Shown piece after piece: positions 44,403 through 53,364 of a stretch of DNA of 57,198 nt. The notes beneath the pieces were generated by a model. That model ran no database searches and was not told where the DNA came from. It was given only the letters and a program-made list of their open reading frames with translations. A program made the translations under genes and the position numbers. This DNA comes from Dictyobacter arantiisoli (lineage in GTDB: Bacteria; Chloroflexota; Ktedonobacteria; Ktedonobacterales; Ktedonobacteraceae), in assembly GCF_008326305.1 (NCBI RefSeq), contig NZ_BIXY01000040.1, forward strand, positions 1 to 57,198, read 5' to 3'. Every line of letters starts with the position of its first letter. Within the stretch, counting starts at the first letter, position 1.

Positions 44403-44442
44403 AAACGTAGGTGTGGGCCGACGTCGGCCCACACCTACGTTT
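44403..44442. terminator. Perfect 40-bp palindrome between divergent genes
   Basis: Positions 44403-44422 are the exact reverse complement of 44423-44442, with no spacer. On the plus strand the stem ends in TTTT. Neither flanking gene is transcribed into it, so it would terminate an unseen transcript or be a protein-binding site. Confidence 0.55.
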
Positions 44443-44578
44443 TGTACGTTTTTAAAAGTAGGAAGATAGTCATGTTTTAGGGCAAAGAAAGGCGAGCATT
44501 TCCAGATTACCAACTTGTGCCAGTATAAAAAGAATAGGACCATAGAAAACAGTAGTAAAGTTGTACACCTCGGCTCTA

Positions 44579-44607
44579 TTGTCAGACATGGGGAACAGTG
44601 CTATAAT
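44579..44607 (+). promoter_or_regulatory. Sigma70-type promoter of the rpsF operon
   Basis: TTGTCA (44579-44584), 17 nt, then perfect TATAAT (44602-44607) with an extended TGC before it. The leader to rpsF would be about 255 nt. Confidence 0.75.
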
Positions 44608-44634
44608 GCGTGGTATTGATGGCTTCCACAGGCT

Positions 44635-44735
44635 AGCGGACAGATTTTATGTTTATATCAATCCGCTCGTTTGGCTTGCCCACAAGCGAGAGGGAGCATC
44701 ACTGCCACCCACGAATATCGTGGGACGATTTTTTT
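44635..44735 (+). promoter_or_regulatory. Structured rpsF leader with internal intrinsic terminator
   Basis: Within the leader, AGCGGA (44635-44640) pairs with TCCGCT (44662-44667). A hairpin around GCTTG/CAAGC follows at 44674-44687. Then CCCACGA (44708-44714) pairs with TCGTGGG (44718-44724), followed by ACGATTTTTTT. This is a terminator about 100 nt into the transcript and 130 nt before rpsF, so attenuation is likely. The ligand is unknown. Confidence 0.6.
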
Positions 44736-44868
44736 ACTGAGGCCGCAAATAGGTAAAATAAACTTACTAGCGGCATCTGAGTTTAGCATCAAGTATGTAT
44801 TGATGCTCCACCTGCTCGGGCAGAAAGTTCTCTGACCACGAGCACACCCAGAGGAAGGAGGTGGCTTC

Positions 44869-45384
44869 ATGAGTCGAGATTACGAATTAGGCGTAGTCTT
44901 CAGTCCAGAAGCCAGCGAAGAGGAGACACGATCAGTATTAGATCGTATCGAACAGATCGTCGCTAAACATGAAGGTCACATTGTAAAGGTTAATCAGTGG
45001 GGACGTCGCCGTCTGGCTTATCCCATTGACCGCCACCGCGATGGAATTTATGTGTTCCTTGATATGGTTCTGACTCCTGAGACCGTGATTGAAATCGAAC
45101 GTACCCTGAAGGTTTCGGAGATTGTTCTGCGCGAAATGGTTCGCAAACGCGATCCCAAAGCCGTCCAGAAAGAGCGCGAAGAGCGCGAAGCACGTGCTGC
45201 CGCTGCCGCCGCCGCTGCTGAAGCAGCCGAAAAGGCTCCTGAAGCAACGGAGACACCATCTGCAGAAGAAGCTTCAGCAGAGCCAGTAGCCGAAGAAAAC
45301 CCGGCTGAAGAGGCTGCTGCTCCCGCAACCGACGAGACCGCTGCCCCTGTTGCGACCAGCAACGAAGAGCAGGTTCAGGCATAA
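44869..45384 (+). CDS. rpsF: 30S ribosomal protein S6
   Basis: S6 pairs with S18 on the small-subunit platform. Residues 1-100 match S6 (MSRDYELGVVFSPEASEEE, WGRRRLAYPIDRHRDGIYV). A low-complexity Ala/Glu/Pro-rich tail of about 70 residues follows, longer than in most S6 proteins. GGAGG lies seven nt before the ATG. It leads the rpsF-ssb-rpsR operon. Confidence 0.96.
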   Translation: MSRDYELGVVFSPEASEEETRSVLDRIEQIVAKHEGHIVKVNQWGRRRLAYPIDRHRDGIYVFLDMVLTPETVIEIERTLKVSEIVLREMVRKRDPKAVQKEREEREARAAAAAAAAEAAEKAPEATETPSAEEASAEPVAEENPAEEAAAPATDETAAPVATSNEEQVQA

Positions 45385-45496
45385 TTGGTCGGCATTGCCG
45401 TTCCAGAATGCTGAAAAATGAGACGTTTGGGTGCATTCGATGAAATCTCTCTGCATCAGGTTGAGGTTGTACAACACGTCGAAAGGATTTTGAGTC

Positions 45497-45898
45497 ATGA
45501 ACAAAATTATGCTGATCGGGAATCTCGGAAAAGATCCTGATATGAGCTACACAACCAACGGTACTGCCGTAACGAAATTTTCGTTGGCCGTGACCCGTCG
45601 TGGCAAATCTGCTAGCGGCGAGCGCGAGACAGATTGGTTTAATATCGTTGCCTGGAGTCAACTGGCAGAGACGTGTAACAACTACCTGAAAAAAGGTCAA
45701 AAAGTGTTTGTTGAGGGCCGCCTGGATCAGCGCCGCTATACCGATAAAGATGGTGTTAGCCGCACTGCTATCGATGTGGTCATCAATGACATGGAAATGC
45801 TGACACCTAAGAATCAACAACCGAGCAATACTAGCTCCGGTAGCGATTCCTATAACGTGGCCGATGACCTTGGAGATTTAGAGGATCACCCCTTCTAG
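45497..45898 (+). CDS. ssb: Single-stranded DNA-binding protein
   Basis: The 133-residue SSB has an OB fold from MNKIMLIGNLGKDP to about residue 103. A short linker precedes the acidic interaction tail DDLGDLEDHPF, a variant of the usual DDDIPF end. It coats single-stranded DNA and recruits repair proteins, including PriA and RecJ, which are also in this window. It lies between rpsF and rpsR, its classical position. Confidence 0.97.
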   Translation: MNKIMLIGNLGKDPDMSYTTNGTAVTKFSLAVTRRGKSASGERETDWFNIVAWSQLAETCNNYLKKGQKVFVEGRLDQRRYTDKDGVSRTAIDVVINDMEMLTPKNQQPSNTSSGSDSYNVADDLGDLEDHPF

Positions 45899-45915
45899 AT
45901 TGAAGGAGAAAGACT

Positions 45916-46194
45916 GTGCAGAGACCATCAGGTCCACGTCGTGAGCGACGTGAGCGTGGCGAGCGCTCTTCTCGCCGCAAAATTTGTCAATTTTGCCACG
46001 ACCACGTACGAGAAATCGACTACAAAGATGCAAGCCGCTTCGTGAAACGATACATTTCTGATCGTGGAAAGATCGAGCCTCGCCGCAAGACGGGCACCTG
46101 CGCCAAGCATCAGCGTGGTTTGAGCACTGCAATCAAGCAGGCCCGCTTTATGGCCCTGCTCCCCTATACTGCAGAACATATGCGTGGGATGTAA
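45916..46194 (+). CDS. rpsR: 30S ribosomal protein S18
   Basis: The 92-residue protein has a basic N-terminal extension and the S18 core: [18 protein letters not shown], then [17 protein letters not shown], a feature of the family. The CXXC plus a further Cys and His suggest a zinc-containing form. The start is GTG with AAGGAG seven nt upstream. It is 17 nt after ssb. Confidence 0.97.
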   Translation: MQRPSGPRRERRERGERSSRRKICQFCHDHVREIDYKDASRFVKRYISDRGKIEPRRKTGTCAKHQRGLSTAIKQARFMALLPYTAEHMRGM

Positions 46195-46229
46195 TACCCT
46201 ATTGTTACTCCCTGCTTGTAGCTGATGAG

Positions 46230-46271
46230 GGATCTGGAGCAGTGAACTATACAAGGTTCCGCTCCAGATCC
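46230..46271 (+). terminator. Hairpin after rpsR
   Basis: Arms 46230-46240 and 46261-46271 (11 bp) enclose a smaller GAAC/GTTC stem. No T-run follows. I see no gene in 46272-46536. Confidence 0.55.
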
Positions 46272-46536
46272 TTCGGGGTCCGACCTGCTCAATACTCTGT
46301 AGCACGGAAATTCAGTTTTTATTTGTAGCGAGAAGATAGTTCTCAATCCATAGGACAAACTGACACCGATACACGCGATCCGTTTCCAGGCAACTCTTCT
46401 GCGAGGTGTTGACATGTACAACAAGCAGAAGCGTGAAGCGACCGCAACCACCCTATTTGTGTGTATCGTGCAACCCGTGCCGGGGAGAGGGTTTTCCTGA
46501 TGGCACAAGCCAGGGATATCCACGTTGGAGGTTTTG

Positions 46537-47967
46537 ATGAAAAATCAAACGGCGCGTCGGCCTGAAGGTAAAGGCACCACGCGTTCTGCCCGAAGCAAAT
46601 ACAATAACAAGCAAACGGCGCATGTTGAAGCCCGGCGCGATGGTCAGCCCCTTATTTTTGGCTGGGGAGGCCACCTGAGCCGTGCTCAAAAGACACAGCT
46701 TCAACGTCTGGGTGTCTGGACATTTATTGGCTTCATTACGTTCCTCATCATTGTCGTAATCGCCGCATTCTGGATCAATTTCAACATTATCATTCCGAAT
46801 TTGTCGGTTGCAAATGTCAACGGCCAAACCATTCCCCAATCTGATTACCGTAAACTGGTAGCCCTCAAAGGTCAGATCGCAGAGAATACCTTTAAAGGGC
46901 GCAATGGCACCCTGGCCCAGGAAGCAAGCATAAAGACAAAATCAACGGATCAGCAAAAAGTGGTGGATGCCGATACGAAGAAGGTGAATGATCTGACGAC
47001 ACAGATCAAAGCTCTTCCAAAGAATTCGAATCAGCTCACTGACCTCCAGAATCAGCTTACCGCAGCAAAAACACAGCAGACCAGTGATCAGAAAATCAAA
47101 TCAAATTACGACAGTCAGTATGCTTCCCTCAATCAGACCGACCAACTTCAGGAACAGCTCTTTACCCAATCGCAAATTGGTACCGAGAGCGTGCAATGGC
47201 TGCAGGAAGATATTGTCATTCGTAACTGGCTGTCCAAACAAAGCACAGCCATTCAGAATAAGGTTAATCCTACCAGTAACTCGGTCAATCAAGCCTTGAA
47301 TGCAGTGAAGGCAAACTTGCCCCGAGGCACAACCTACAACGGTTTCCTGCAGAACTCCAATGTCAGTGATGCGGATTTACAGTCGATGATGACCCTGATT
47401 CAGCGCCGCAATAATATGCAGAACTATCTGGCTTCGCAGATTACTTCGCCAACACGTCAGGTTCAGGCGCGTGACATCACATTGAGCACACAGTCAGCGG
47501 CTGCAAATATCTTAAAGCAACTCAAAGCCAATGGCGACTTCAATGCGCTCGCCAAAGCTCAATCCCTGGATAGTAACACGAAAACCAAGGGTGGTGAGCT
47601 TGGTTGGTTAGCTCCTGGTCAATATATGTTGAGTGATGGTGCCAATACAGCCGCCACTGTGGATAGCTGGATCTCTGATCCTGCCCGTACAGCGAATGAG
47701 CTCAGTCCAGTGCTGTCAGAAAACGGGACATTCCACATTGTACAGATCGAAAATATTGACCCATCACACGCGATTGACAGCGCCACATTGAAATCCCTGC
47801 AAGGGAATGCCCTGAAGTATTGGATCGAAGTCCAGAAGGTTCATGGCGTGAAGTTCAGTGATCCCGATTCGACCATGTTGTTTGATGCCTCCAACGTGCC
47901 GAGCTGGATTCCTCAATCACCGCCAACGACCCCGACACCTCAGATCGGTAGTACAACAGGTCAGTAA
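46537..47967 (+). CDS. Membrane-anchored parvulin-type peptidyl-prolyl isomerase (PrsA/SurA-like)
   Basis: The 476-residue protein has a basic cytoplasmic N terminus, one membrane helix (about 61-84), a helical chaperone-like region with a Gln/Asn/Lys-rich coiled segment, and a parvulin domain. The parvulin part is seen in RQVQARDITLST, GDFNALAKAQSLD and KGGELGWLAPGQ. A Pro/Thr-rich tail ends it. It probably folds exported proteins on the outer face. The ATG has GGAGG five nt upstream; a TTG 12 nt earlier overlaps that site. Confidence 0.85.
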   Translation: MKNQTARRPEGKGTTRSARSKYNNKQTAHVEARRDGQPLIFGWGGHLSRAQKTQLQRLGVWTFIGFITFLIIVVIAAFWINFNIIIPNLSVANVNGQTIPQSDYRKLVALKGQIAENTFKGRNGTLAQEASIKTKSTDQQKVVDADTKKVNDLTTQIKALPKNSNQLTDLQNQLTAAKTQQTSDQKIKSNYDSQYASLNQTDQLQEQLFTQSQIGTESVQWLQEDIVIRNWLSKQSTAIQNKVNPTSNSVNQALNAVKANLPRGTTYNGFLQNSNVSDADLQSMMTLIQRRNNMQNYLASQITSPTRQVQARDITLSTQSAAANILKQLKANGDFNALAKAQSLDSNTKTKGGELGWLAPGQYMLSDGANTAATVDSWISDPARTANELSPVLSENGTFHIVQIENIDPSHAIDSATLKSLQGNALKYWIEVQKVHGVKFSDPDSTMLFDASNVPSWIPQSPPTTPTPQIGSTTGQ

Positions 47968-47993
47968 ACACAACTTTGTTATCCATGTTGTAG

Positions 47994-48117
47994 GAGCATT
48001 TTTCGAAGCATCTTATAAATGACGGATAGATTGGTCAGCGCACTGCAAACCAGGGACTGACCAATCGATCTGATCCCGTAGCGCTCATGCCTACGCAGCA
48101 GGTGCGGAAAAATGCTC
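47994..48117. repeat. Nested inverted repeats before hemW
   Basis: An outer 11-bp stem (47994-48004 with 48107-48117) encloses a 10-bp hairpin GATTGGTCAG/CTGACCAATC (48029-48038 with 48057-48066). It could end the foldase transcript or be a structured RNA. Confidence 0.5.
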
Positions 48118-48173
48118 TCTATCCATTTTAGGCACACCCATCAGGCATACAATTAAGGGATAAAATAACACCC

Positions 48174-49412
48174 ATGACGTCCATCGAAACACAGATACAA
48201 CAACAGCCACGCGTACCTCAATCTCTTTTACAGATGACTGAACCAATTCAGGACCTCCTGGAAACAGCTTCTCTCTACCTCCATGTTCCATTTTGTCATA
48301 CCCGTTGTTTCTATTGTGATTTCAATACCTTTGCGGGCATGCTCCCACTGCGAGAGCCCTATGTCCGGGCCCTGCTCACCGAAATAGCGTTGGCCGGTCA
48401 GCAGGCGCAACATGAAGATGGACGTAAACGCCGTTCACGCACAATCTTTCTGGGCGGGGGTACTCCAAGCCTGTTAAATGTCAATCAGATCACGCGTATA
48501 CTTACCGCCTGCTTCCAATCTTTCGCGGTTGACGAAAATGCAGAGATCACCATGGAGGCCAATCCAGGTACACTCAATCAGGAACAACTCCAGGGCATTC
48601 GCAAAGTGGGTATCAATCGTTTGAGTATGGGCGCGCAGAGCATGGATGCAAAATTGCTCAAAACGCTAGGCCGTATTCATTCGCCAGCAGAGATCGTCCA
48701 GGCCGTTCGCTTCGCACGTGCCGCTGGCTTCTCATCTATCAATCTAGATTTTATGTTTGGATTACCAGAGCAGACCATGCAGCATTGGCAAGAGACACTC
48801 AAGCAGGCTCTCGATCTGCGACCCGAACATCTTTCACTCTATTCACTGATCGTCGAAGAGGGTACGCCTTTTATGGATTGGTTTAAAGAGGGACGTATCA
48901 TTCCCGGCGATGAAGATCTCTGCGCAGATATGTATGAGTACGCGGACGAGCTGTTGCGGCAGGCTGGCTATGTCAATTATGAAATTTCTAACTGGGCGCT
49001 CCCCGGCTATCATAGCCAGCATAATCTTACCTACTGGCAAAATCTGCCTTATATCGGCATGGGTACGGGCGCGGCCTCCAGTTTTGCCAATCGGCGTTTT
49101 TCAAACGAACGCGAGCCCGCCACTTATATCAAAACGCTCAAAAGCGGTCGCCTGCCGGAGGTTGAAAGCGAAATCGTGGAGCATGCACAGGCCATGTCCG
49201 AGACAGCGTTTCTCGGCCTGCGCACCGCGATGGGAATCCATCTCCCCACCTTTGAAACGCGCTTCAAAGAAACATTTGCACAATTTGTGGGCAACCGCCT
49301 GCAACGCGTCGAAGAGGCGGGCTTATTAGAATATGAAGATGGCTGGCTACGCTTGAGTGACCGTGGACGTCTGCTGGGCAACGAGGTCTTTATGCGCCTG
49401 CTACCAGAATAA
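48174..49412 (+). CDS. hemW: Radical SAM protein HemW (coproporphyrinogen oxidase-like)
   Basis: HemW binds heme and an iron-sulfur cluster and is related to HemN but is thought to act in heme delivery. The 412-residue protein has the radical SAM cluster cysteines C41, C45 and C48 (CHTRCFYCDF). FLGGGTPSLL, EANPGTLNQEQL and HNLTYWQ are the family motifs. It lacks the fourth nearby cysteine of true HemN. The start has only a weak, distant ribosome site. Confidence 0.93.
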   Translation: MTSIETQIQQQPRVPQSLLQMTEPIQDLLETASLYLHVPFCHTRCFYCDFNTFAGMLPLREPYVRALLTEIALAGQQAQHEDGRKRRSRTIFLGGGTPSLLNVNQITRILTACFQSFAVDENAEITMEANPGTLNQEQLQGIRKVGINRLSMGAQSMDAKLLKTLGRIHSPAEIVQAVRFARAAGFSSINLDFMFGLPEQTMQHWQETLKQALDLRPEHLSLYSLIVEEGTPFMDWFKEGRIIPGDEDLCADMYEYADELLRQAGYVNYEISNWALPGYHSQHNLTYWQNLPYIGMGTGAASSFANRRFSNEREPATYIKTLKSGRLPEVESEIVEHAQAMSETAFLGLRTAMGIHLPTFETRFKETFAQFVGNRLQRVEEAGLLEYEDGWLRLSDRGRLLGNEVFMRLLPE

Positions 49413-49449
49413 CGACCATTGCCTGAGTTACCAGTAAGGAAAGAGACAC

Positions 49450-51297
49450 GTGGAATTATCATCTCATCTGGCGGCCACATGGGAAATAAAGCCCAGACTT
49501 GACGACGCCTTTTTTGCGGAACTAAAACATACAAATATTACCCCGATCCAGGCACAATTACTTGCCAATCGAGGCATACACGACATAAAAGAAATGCAGG
49601 CTTTCATTGCTGCCAGCTATGAGGACACACGCGATCCCCTGACATTGATTGATATGCCACGTGCCGTTGCACGTATACTGCAAGCTATCGAACAAGAAGA
49701 ACATATTACTGTCTATGGGGACTATGATGCAGATGGCGTGACCTCTTCGGCCCTGCTCTATCGCGTATTACGTCAGCTTAAACATCCCACTGCCGAACTG
49801 GATCATTACATTCCCAATCGCCTCAAAAATGGCTGTGGACTCAACGACAACGCTATCGAAATATTCAAAAAACGTGGAACCAGATTGATTATCACGACCG
49901 ATTGCGCTAGCTCGGATGTCAGTCAGGTAGAACTGGCGAATAGCCTGGGCATAGATATCATTATTACTGACCATCACCATCCACCAACGGAATTACCAAA
50001 GGCGTATGCCATGGTCAATCCCTGGCGTCCAGACTGCAATTACGGCGAGCGCAACCTGTGTGGTGTCGGTATAGCCTTTAAGCTAGCACAGGCTCTCTAT
50101 CGGGCATATAAACGGCCCACAGAGGAGGAAATGGAACTGCTCGATCTGGTTGCCATCGGCACAATTGCAGATATCGCTCCCTTGCTGGGTGAAAACCATA
50201 CTTATGTACGGTTGGGATTAGAACGCTTAAATGCTACCCGCAAACCTGGCCTCCAGGCCTTGATCCGTAACGCCAATCTGCAACCGGGCAAGATTCGTGA
50301 GCGCGATATCGCCTTTGGTATCGCGCCCTGTATTAACGCTGCCGGGCGGATGAAGGAGGCCAGTATTGCCTTTGAGCTGCTGGTGACTGATGATAGCGCT
50401 GAAGCAGAGCGGATCGCGGAAGAGCTTAAGCAACTGAACATCCAGCGTCAGCAAGAGACTGAAGTTTTGGTAAATACGGTGCGCGAACAGGCCAGCAATT
50501 ATCCCAATGACGCCGTAGTCCTGGTCCATGGTGAAAACTGGCACGAGGGTATTATCGGTCTGGTAGCAGGCAAGATGGCCGAAGAGCTGGATAAACCGGT
50601 CCTCGTCCTCAGTGATGATCCAGAAAGACAGACCAGCAGAGGATCAGCGCGGAGTCAGAAGGGCTTTAATATCATTGAGGCGCTACGGGACTTTAGTTCG
50701 CAACTGGAGCGCTATGGCGGTCATAAGCAGGCAGCTGGATTTACTATTCTCAGTGAGCGCGTTGAAACATTGCGTGCCCATCTCTTACGCTGGCAGAAAA
50801 ATGATGGGGCCACCACAGCCTTGATCGATGGCAGTAATATGCCAGATCCCACTGGCATTGTCACCGAACAGGAAAGTAGCGAAACCGCGCCGCCCCTTAC
50901 TCCCCGCATGGTAGATCTGACCATCACACAAATGAGCAAGCTTGATTATAAAACGTATAAGGAGCTACGCCAGCTCGCTCCATTTGGGGCAGGGAATCCA
51001 GAGCCACTCTTCGCGATAGAACGTCTGCGCCTGCTCAATGCGCGGGCCAGCGGCCCCAATCGACAGAATATGCTCATGCGCCTGGCAGTCCCGCAAAAAG
51101 GAAGTGACCCGCAAACAGCACAGCAGCCTTCCAGACAAGAGATACTGCCCAATGGTATCTATACACGTGGGGCCAGCGAGATAGCCCGCTTCCAGAATGT
51201 CAACGAGGTTGATGTGATCTTTCGTCTCAGCTCAGCCGAAAACGACAGCAAACCAGATGTCTGGCTCAAGATTCTGGATGTTGAGCCATCCAACTAA
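49450..51297 (+). CDS. recJ: Single-stranded-DNA-specific exonuclease RecJ
   Basis: RecJ degrades 5' single strands in recombination and mismatch repair. The 615-residue protein has the DHH-family motifs VYGDYDADGVTSS, TDCASSD and ITDHHHPP, and the GGHKQAAGF motif of the DHHA1 domain. An OB-like C-terminal region completes it. It is slightly longer than the usual 560-570. The GTG start has AAGGAAAG upstream, 38 nt after hemW. Confidence 0.95.
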   Translation: MELSSHLAATWEIKPRLDDAFFAELKHTNITPIQAQLLANRGIHDIKEMQAFIAASYEDTRDPLTLIDMPRAVARILQAIEQEEHITVYGDYDADGVTSSALLYRVLRQLKHPTAELDHYIPNRLKNGCGLNDNAIEIFKKRGTRLIITTDCASSDVSQVELANSLGIDIIITDHHHPPTELPKAYAMVNPWRPDCNYGERNLCGVGIAFKLAQALYRAYKRPTEEEMELLDLVAIGTIADIAPLLGENHTYVRLGLERLNATRKPGLQALIRNANLQPGKIRERDIAFGIAPCINAAGRMKEASIAFELLVTDDSAEAERIAEELKQLNIQRQQETEVLVNTVREQASNYPNDAVVLVHGENWHEGIIGLVAGKMAEELDKPVLVLSDDPERQTSRGSARSQKGFNIIEALRDFSSQLERYGGHKQAAGFTILSERVETLRAHLLRWQKNDGATTALIDGSNMPDPTGIVTEQESSETAPPLTPRMVDLTITQMSKLDYKTYKELRQLAPFGAGNPEPLFAIERLRLLNARASGPNRQNMLMRLAVPQKGSDPQTAQQPSRQEILPNGIYTRGASEIARFQNVNEVDVIFRLSSAENDSKPDVWLKILDVEPSN

Positions 51298-51427
51298 CCT
51301 CACAGCAGAGGCCAGCCATGTAACATCGCATGGTTGGCCTCTTACTAAAGAATTCAATAATATGAATATGACTACGGAAAAAAACATTCGTTCAATGATA
51401 CAGTAGCCTGGCGGCTTCATCAAATGC

Positions 51428-52681
51428 TTACGGATAAATGCCCCGCAACTCGGTAGCTTCAGCCACACGACTCACAGCTAACAGATACGCGCCCATACGC
51501 AAATTGGTCTCTTGCTCCTGCGACTTTTGTAGCACTGCCTCAAATGAACGAGACATAATGGCATCCAGGCGCTGATTGATCTCAGCTTCTGACCAGAAGA
51601 AATGCTGAAGATCCTGGACCCATTCAAAGTAACTCACCGTCACACCACCCGCATTCGCCAGAATGTCCGGTATCACCAGGACCCCATTCTCATTGAGGAT
51701 ATGATCGGCCTCAGTGGTTGTTGGACCGTTGGCGGCTTCAATGACCACACGGGCCTGTACACGGGCCGCATTCGCACCCGTAATCTGATTCTCAAGGGCT
51801 GCCGGAATGAGGATATCACAGGGCAGTTCCAGCAACTCGGCATTCGAGACTGGCTCGACGCCAGGCAGGCCGCGTAGATTACCATGTTCCCGTGAAAAAC
51901 GCATTGCCGTTGGAACATCGATACCATGAGGATTATACACACCACCACTGACATCACTTAATCCAATCACCTTACAGCCCAGTTCATGCAACAAACGGGC
52001 ACTGATACCACCGACGTTTCCAAAGCCCTGGATCACCACCGAGGACTGTTCAGGAACCATACCGAGATGGCGCATAGCGGCCTTCGTCACTACCAGTACT
52101 CCGCGTGCAGTCGCCTCCAGACGTCCTTCGCTCCCGCCGATTGCCAGTGGCTTCCCCGTAATCGCCGCCGGGACCGAATAACCCTGATGCATTGAATAGG
52201 TATCCATCATCCAGGCCATAATCTGTGGGTTGGTATTCATATCAGGAGCGGGAATGTCACTATTGGGACCCATCAGAATGGAAATCTCGGTCGCATAACG
52301 ACGGCTGAGGCGCTCAATCTCGCCGCGCGACATCTGATGGGGATCACAGATTACCCCCCCCTTCGCACCACCAAAAGGAATATTCACGACCGCACATTTC
52401 CACGTCATCCACATTGCCAGAGCCCGCACCTCATCGAGAGACACTTGAGGACTAAAACGAATGCCTCCCTTGGCCGGACCACGATTAATGTTATGCTGTA
52501 CTCGATAGCCAGTAAAAACCTGGACATCGCCATTGTCTAAGCGTACAGGAAAATTCACGCTAAGCTCGCGTTTAGGAGCCCGGAGAATTGTACGCATCGC
52601 CTGCGATAATCCCAGACGATCAGCCGCCTCATCAAATTGCGCGACGGCCACAGCATAAGGACTCACAAAATCGACAACCAT
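51428..52681 (-). CDS. gdhA: Glu/Leu/Phe/Val dehydrogenase (glutamate dehydrogenase)
   Basis: The enzyme interconverts glutamate and 2-oxoglutarate with ammonia. The 417-residue length and motifs fit hexameric GDH: RGPAKGGIRFSP, the catalytic region WKCAVVNIPFGGAKGGV, PAPDMNTN, and the nucleotide-binding GFGNVGG. Glutamate is the likely substrate, although leucine dehydrogenases are relatives. AGGAGG lies 11 nt before the ATG, with a CCTGAC/GTCAGG hairpin just upstream. A terminator-like hairpin lies in the leader. Confidence 0.93.
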   Translation of the reverse strand: MVVDFVSPYAVAVAQFDEAADRLGLSQAMRTILRAPKRELSVNFPVRLDNGDVQVFTGYRVQHNINRGPAKGGIRFSPQVSLDEVRALAMWMTWKCAVVNIPFGGAKGGVICDPHQMSRGEIERLSRRYATEISILMGPNSDIPAPDMNTNPQIMAWMMDTYSMHQGYSVPAAITGKPLAIGGSEGRLEATARGVLVVTKAAMRHLGMVPEQSSVVIQGFGNVGGISARLLHELGCKVIGLSDVSGGVYNPHGIDVPTAMRFSREHGNLRGLPGVEPVSNAELLELPCDILIPAALENQITGANAARVQARVVIEAANGPTTTEADHILNENGVLVIPDILANAGGVTVSYFEWVQDLQHFFWSEAEINQRLDAIMSRSFEAVLQKSQEQETNLRMGAYLLAVSRVAEATELRGIYP

Positions 52682-52702
52682 AATAAACGGAACCTCCTCT
52701 TA

Positions 52703-52721
52703 CCTGACCCGAAAAGTCAGG
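52703..52721 (-). promoter_or_regulatory. Hairpin next to the gdhA ribosome site
   Basis: CCTGAC/GTCAGG pairs around a 7-nt loop four nt upstream of the AGGAGG (52698-52693). It could influence translation initiation. Confidence 0.4.
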
Positions 52722-52801
52722 CTGCTACGTCGCATGAAAAGCATCATTGCTTCCCTCTCACCACATGCTAAGTTCCCGATAATAAGATACCTGGTAACGG
52801 T

Positions 52802-52824
52802 AAAAACCCGCCCATCCGGGCGGG
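52802..52824 (-). terminator. Terminator-like hairpin in the gdhA leader
   Basis: On the minus strand CCCGCCC, a 4-nt loop, GGGCGGG and TTTTT make an intrinsic terminator. No gene ends nearby, so it lies in the gdhA leader (about 120 nt before the ATG), just after the promoter candidate. Confidence 0.65.
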
Positions 52825-52849
52825 CTCGCGTATAGTCCATATAACCTAC

Positions 52850-52879
52850 AGTATAGCATCAATCCTTAAATACTATCAA
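52850..52879 (-). promoter_or_regulatory. Promoter candidate of gdhA
   Basis: On the minus strand TTGATA (52879-52874), 18 nt, then TATACT (52855-52850). The terminator-like hairpin would begin about 20 nt after the transcript start. Confidence 0.5.
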
Positions 52880-53364
52880 GTCAACAAGTCCATAATTATC
52901 TCGCTTCTCAGACGATATATAATAAAATTATTATTCACAAAACAACTTATAGTAACGAAAACTATCACGGCTAAAATAAGAGTTTTATTTTTTACAGGAT
53001 ATAATTCCATGTATTATCGTATTTTCTGGCGAAAAGAGCCTCTTCCACGCAGGCACGTATCCCCCAGGCGATACACAGCCATTCCTGGTCATCCAATCAC
53101 CTGAACACGGTTTGCCTGTGGACAGACAGGGACTTTCAACACGCCTGGCGAGCGGCTCGCCAGCGCGCTTCATCCTGTTGTAGCTCACAAAATTATGTAA
53201 AAAGTATCTACTACAGCAGCAGAGGAGAGCATAGACAAATTTACTGAGCAGTGCATATAATGGAAAAGAACACCTCTATCGCTATACAGCGAGGCGGTTT
53301 TATGGCATTGTATCTGAGTACAGTATTTATCTGTGTTTGAAGGGGAGTCGAGGTATACACTTTT
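52880..53364. other. Intergenic region before the arginase gene
   Basis: The left half is A/T-rich. A CTGGCGAGC/GCTCGCCAG hairpin lies near 53143-53161, and a weaker stem near 53275-53300. I see no gene and no clear promoter for the arginase. Confidence 0.4.

Noticed and set aside
44990-45820. 276-codon minus-strand frame opposite rpsF and ssb
   Set aside because: It is antisense to two certain genes and has no family features; it arises from codon bias.
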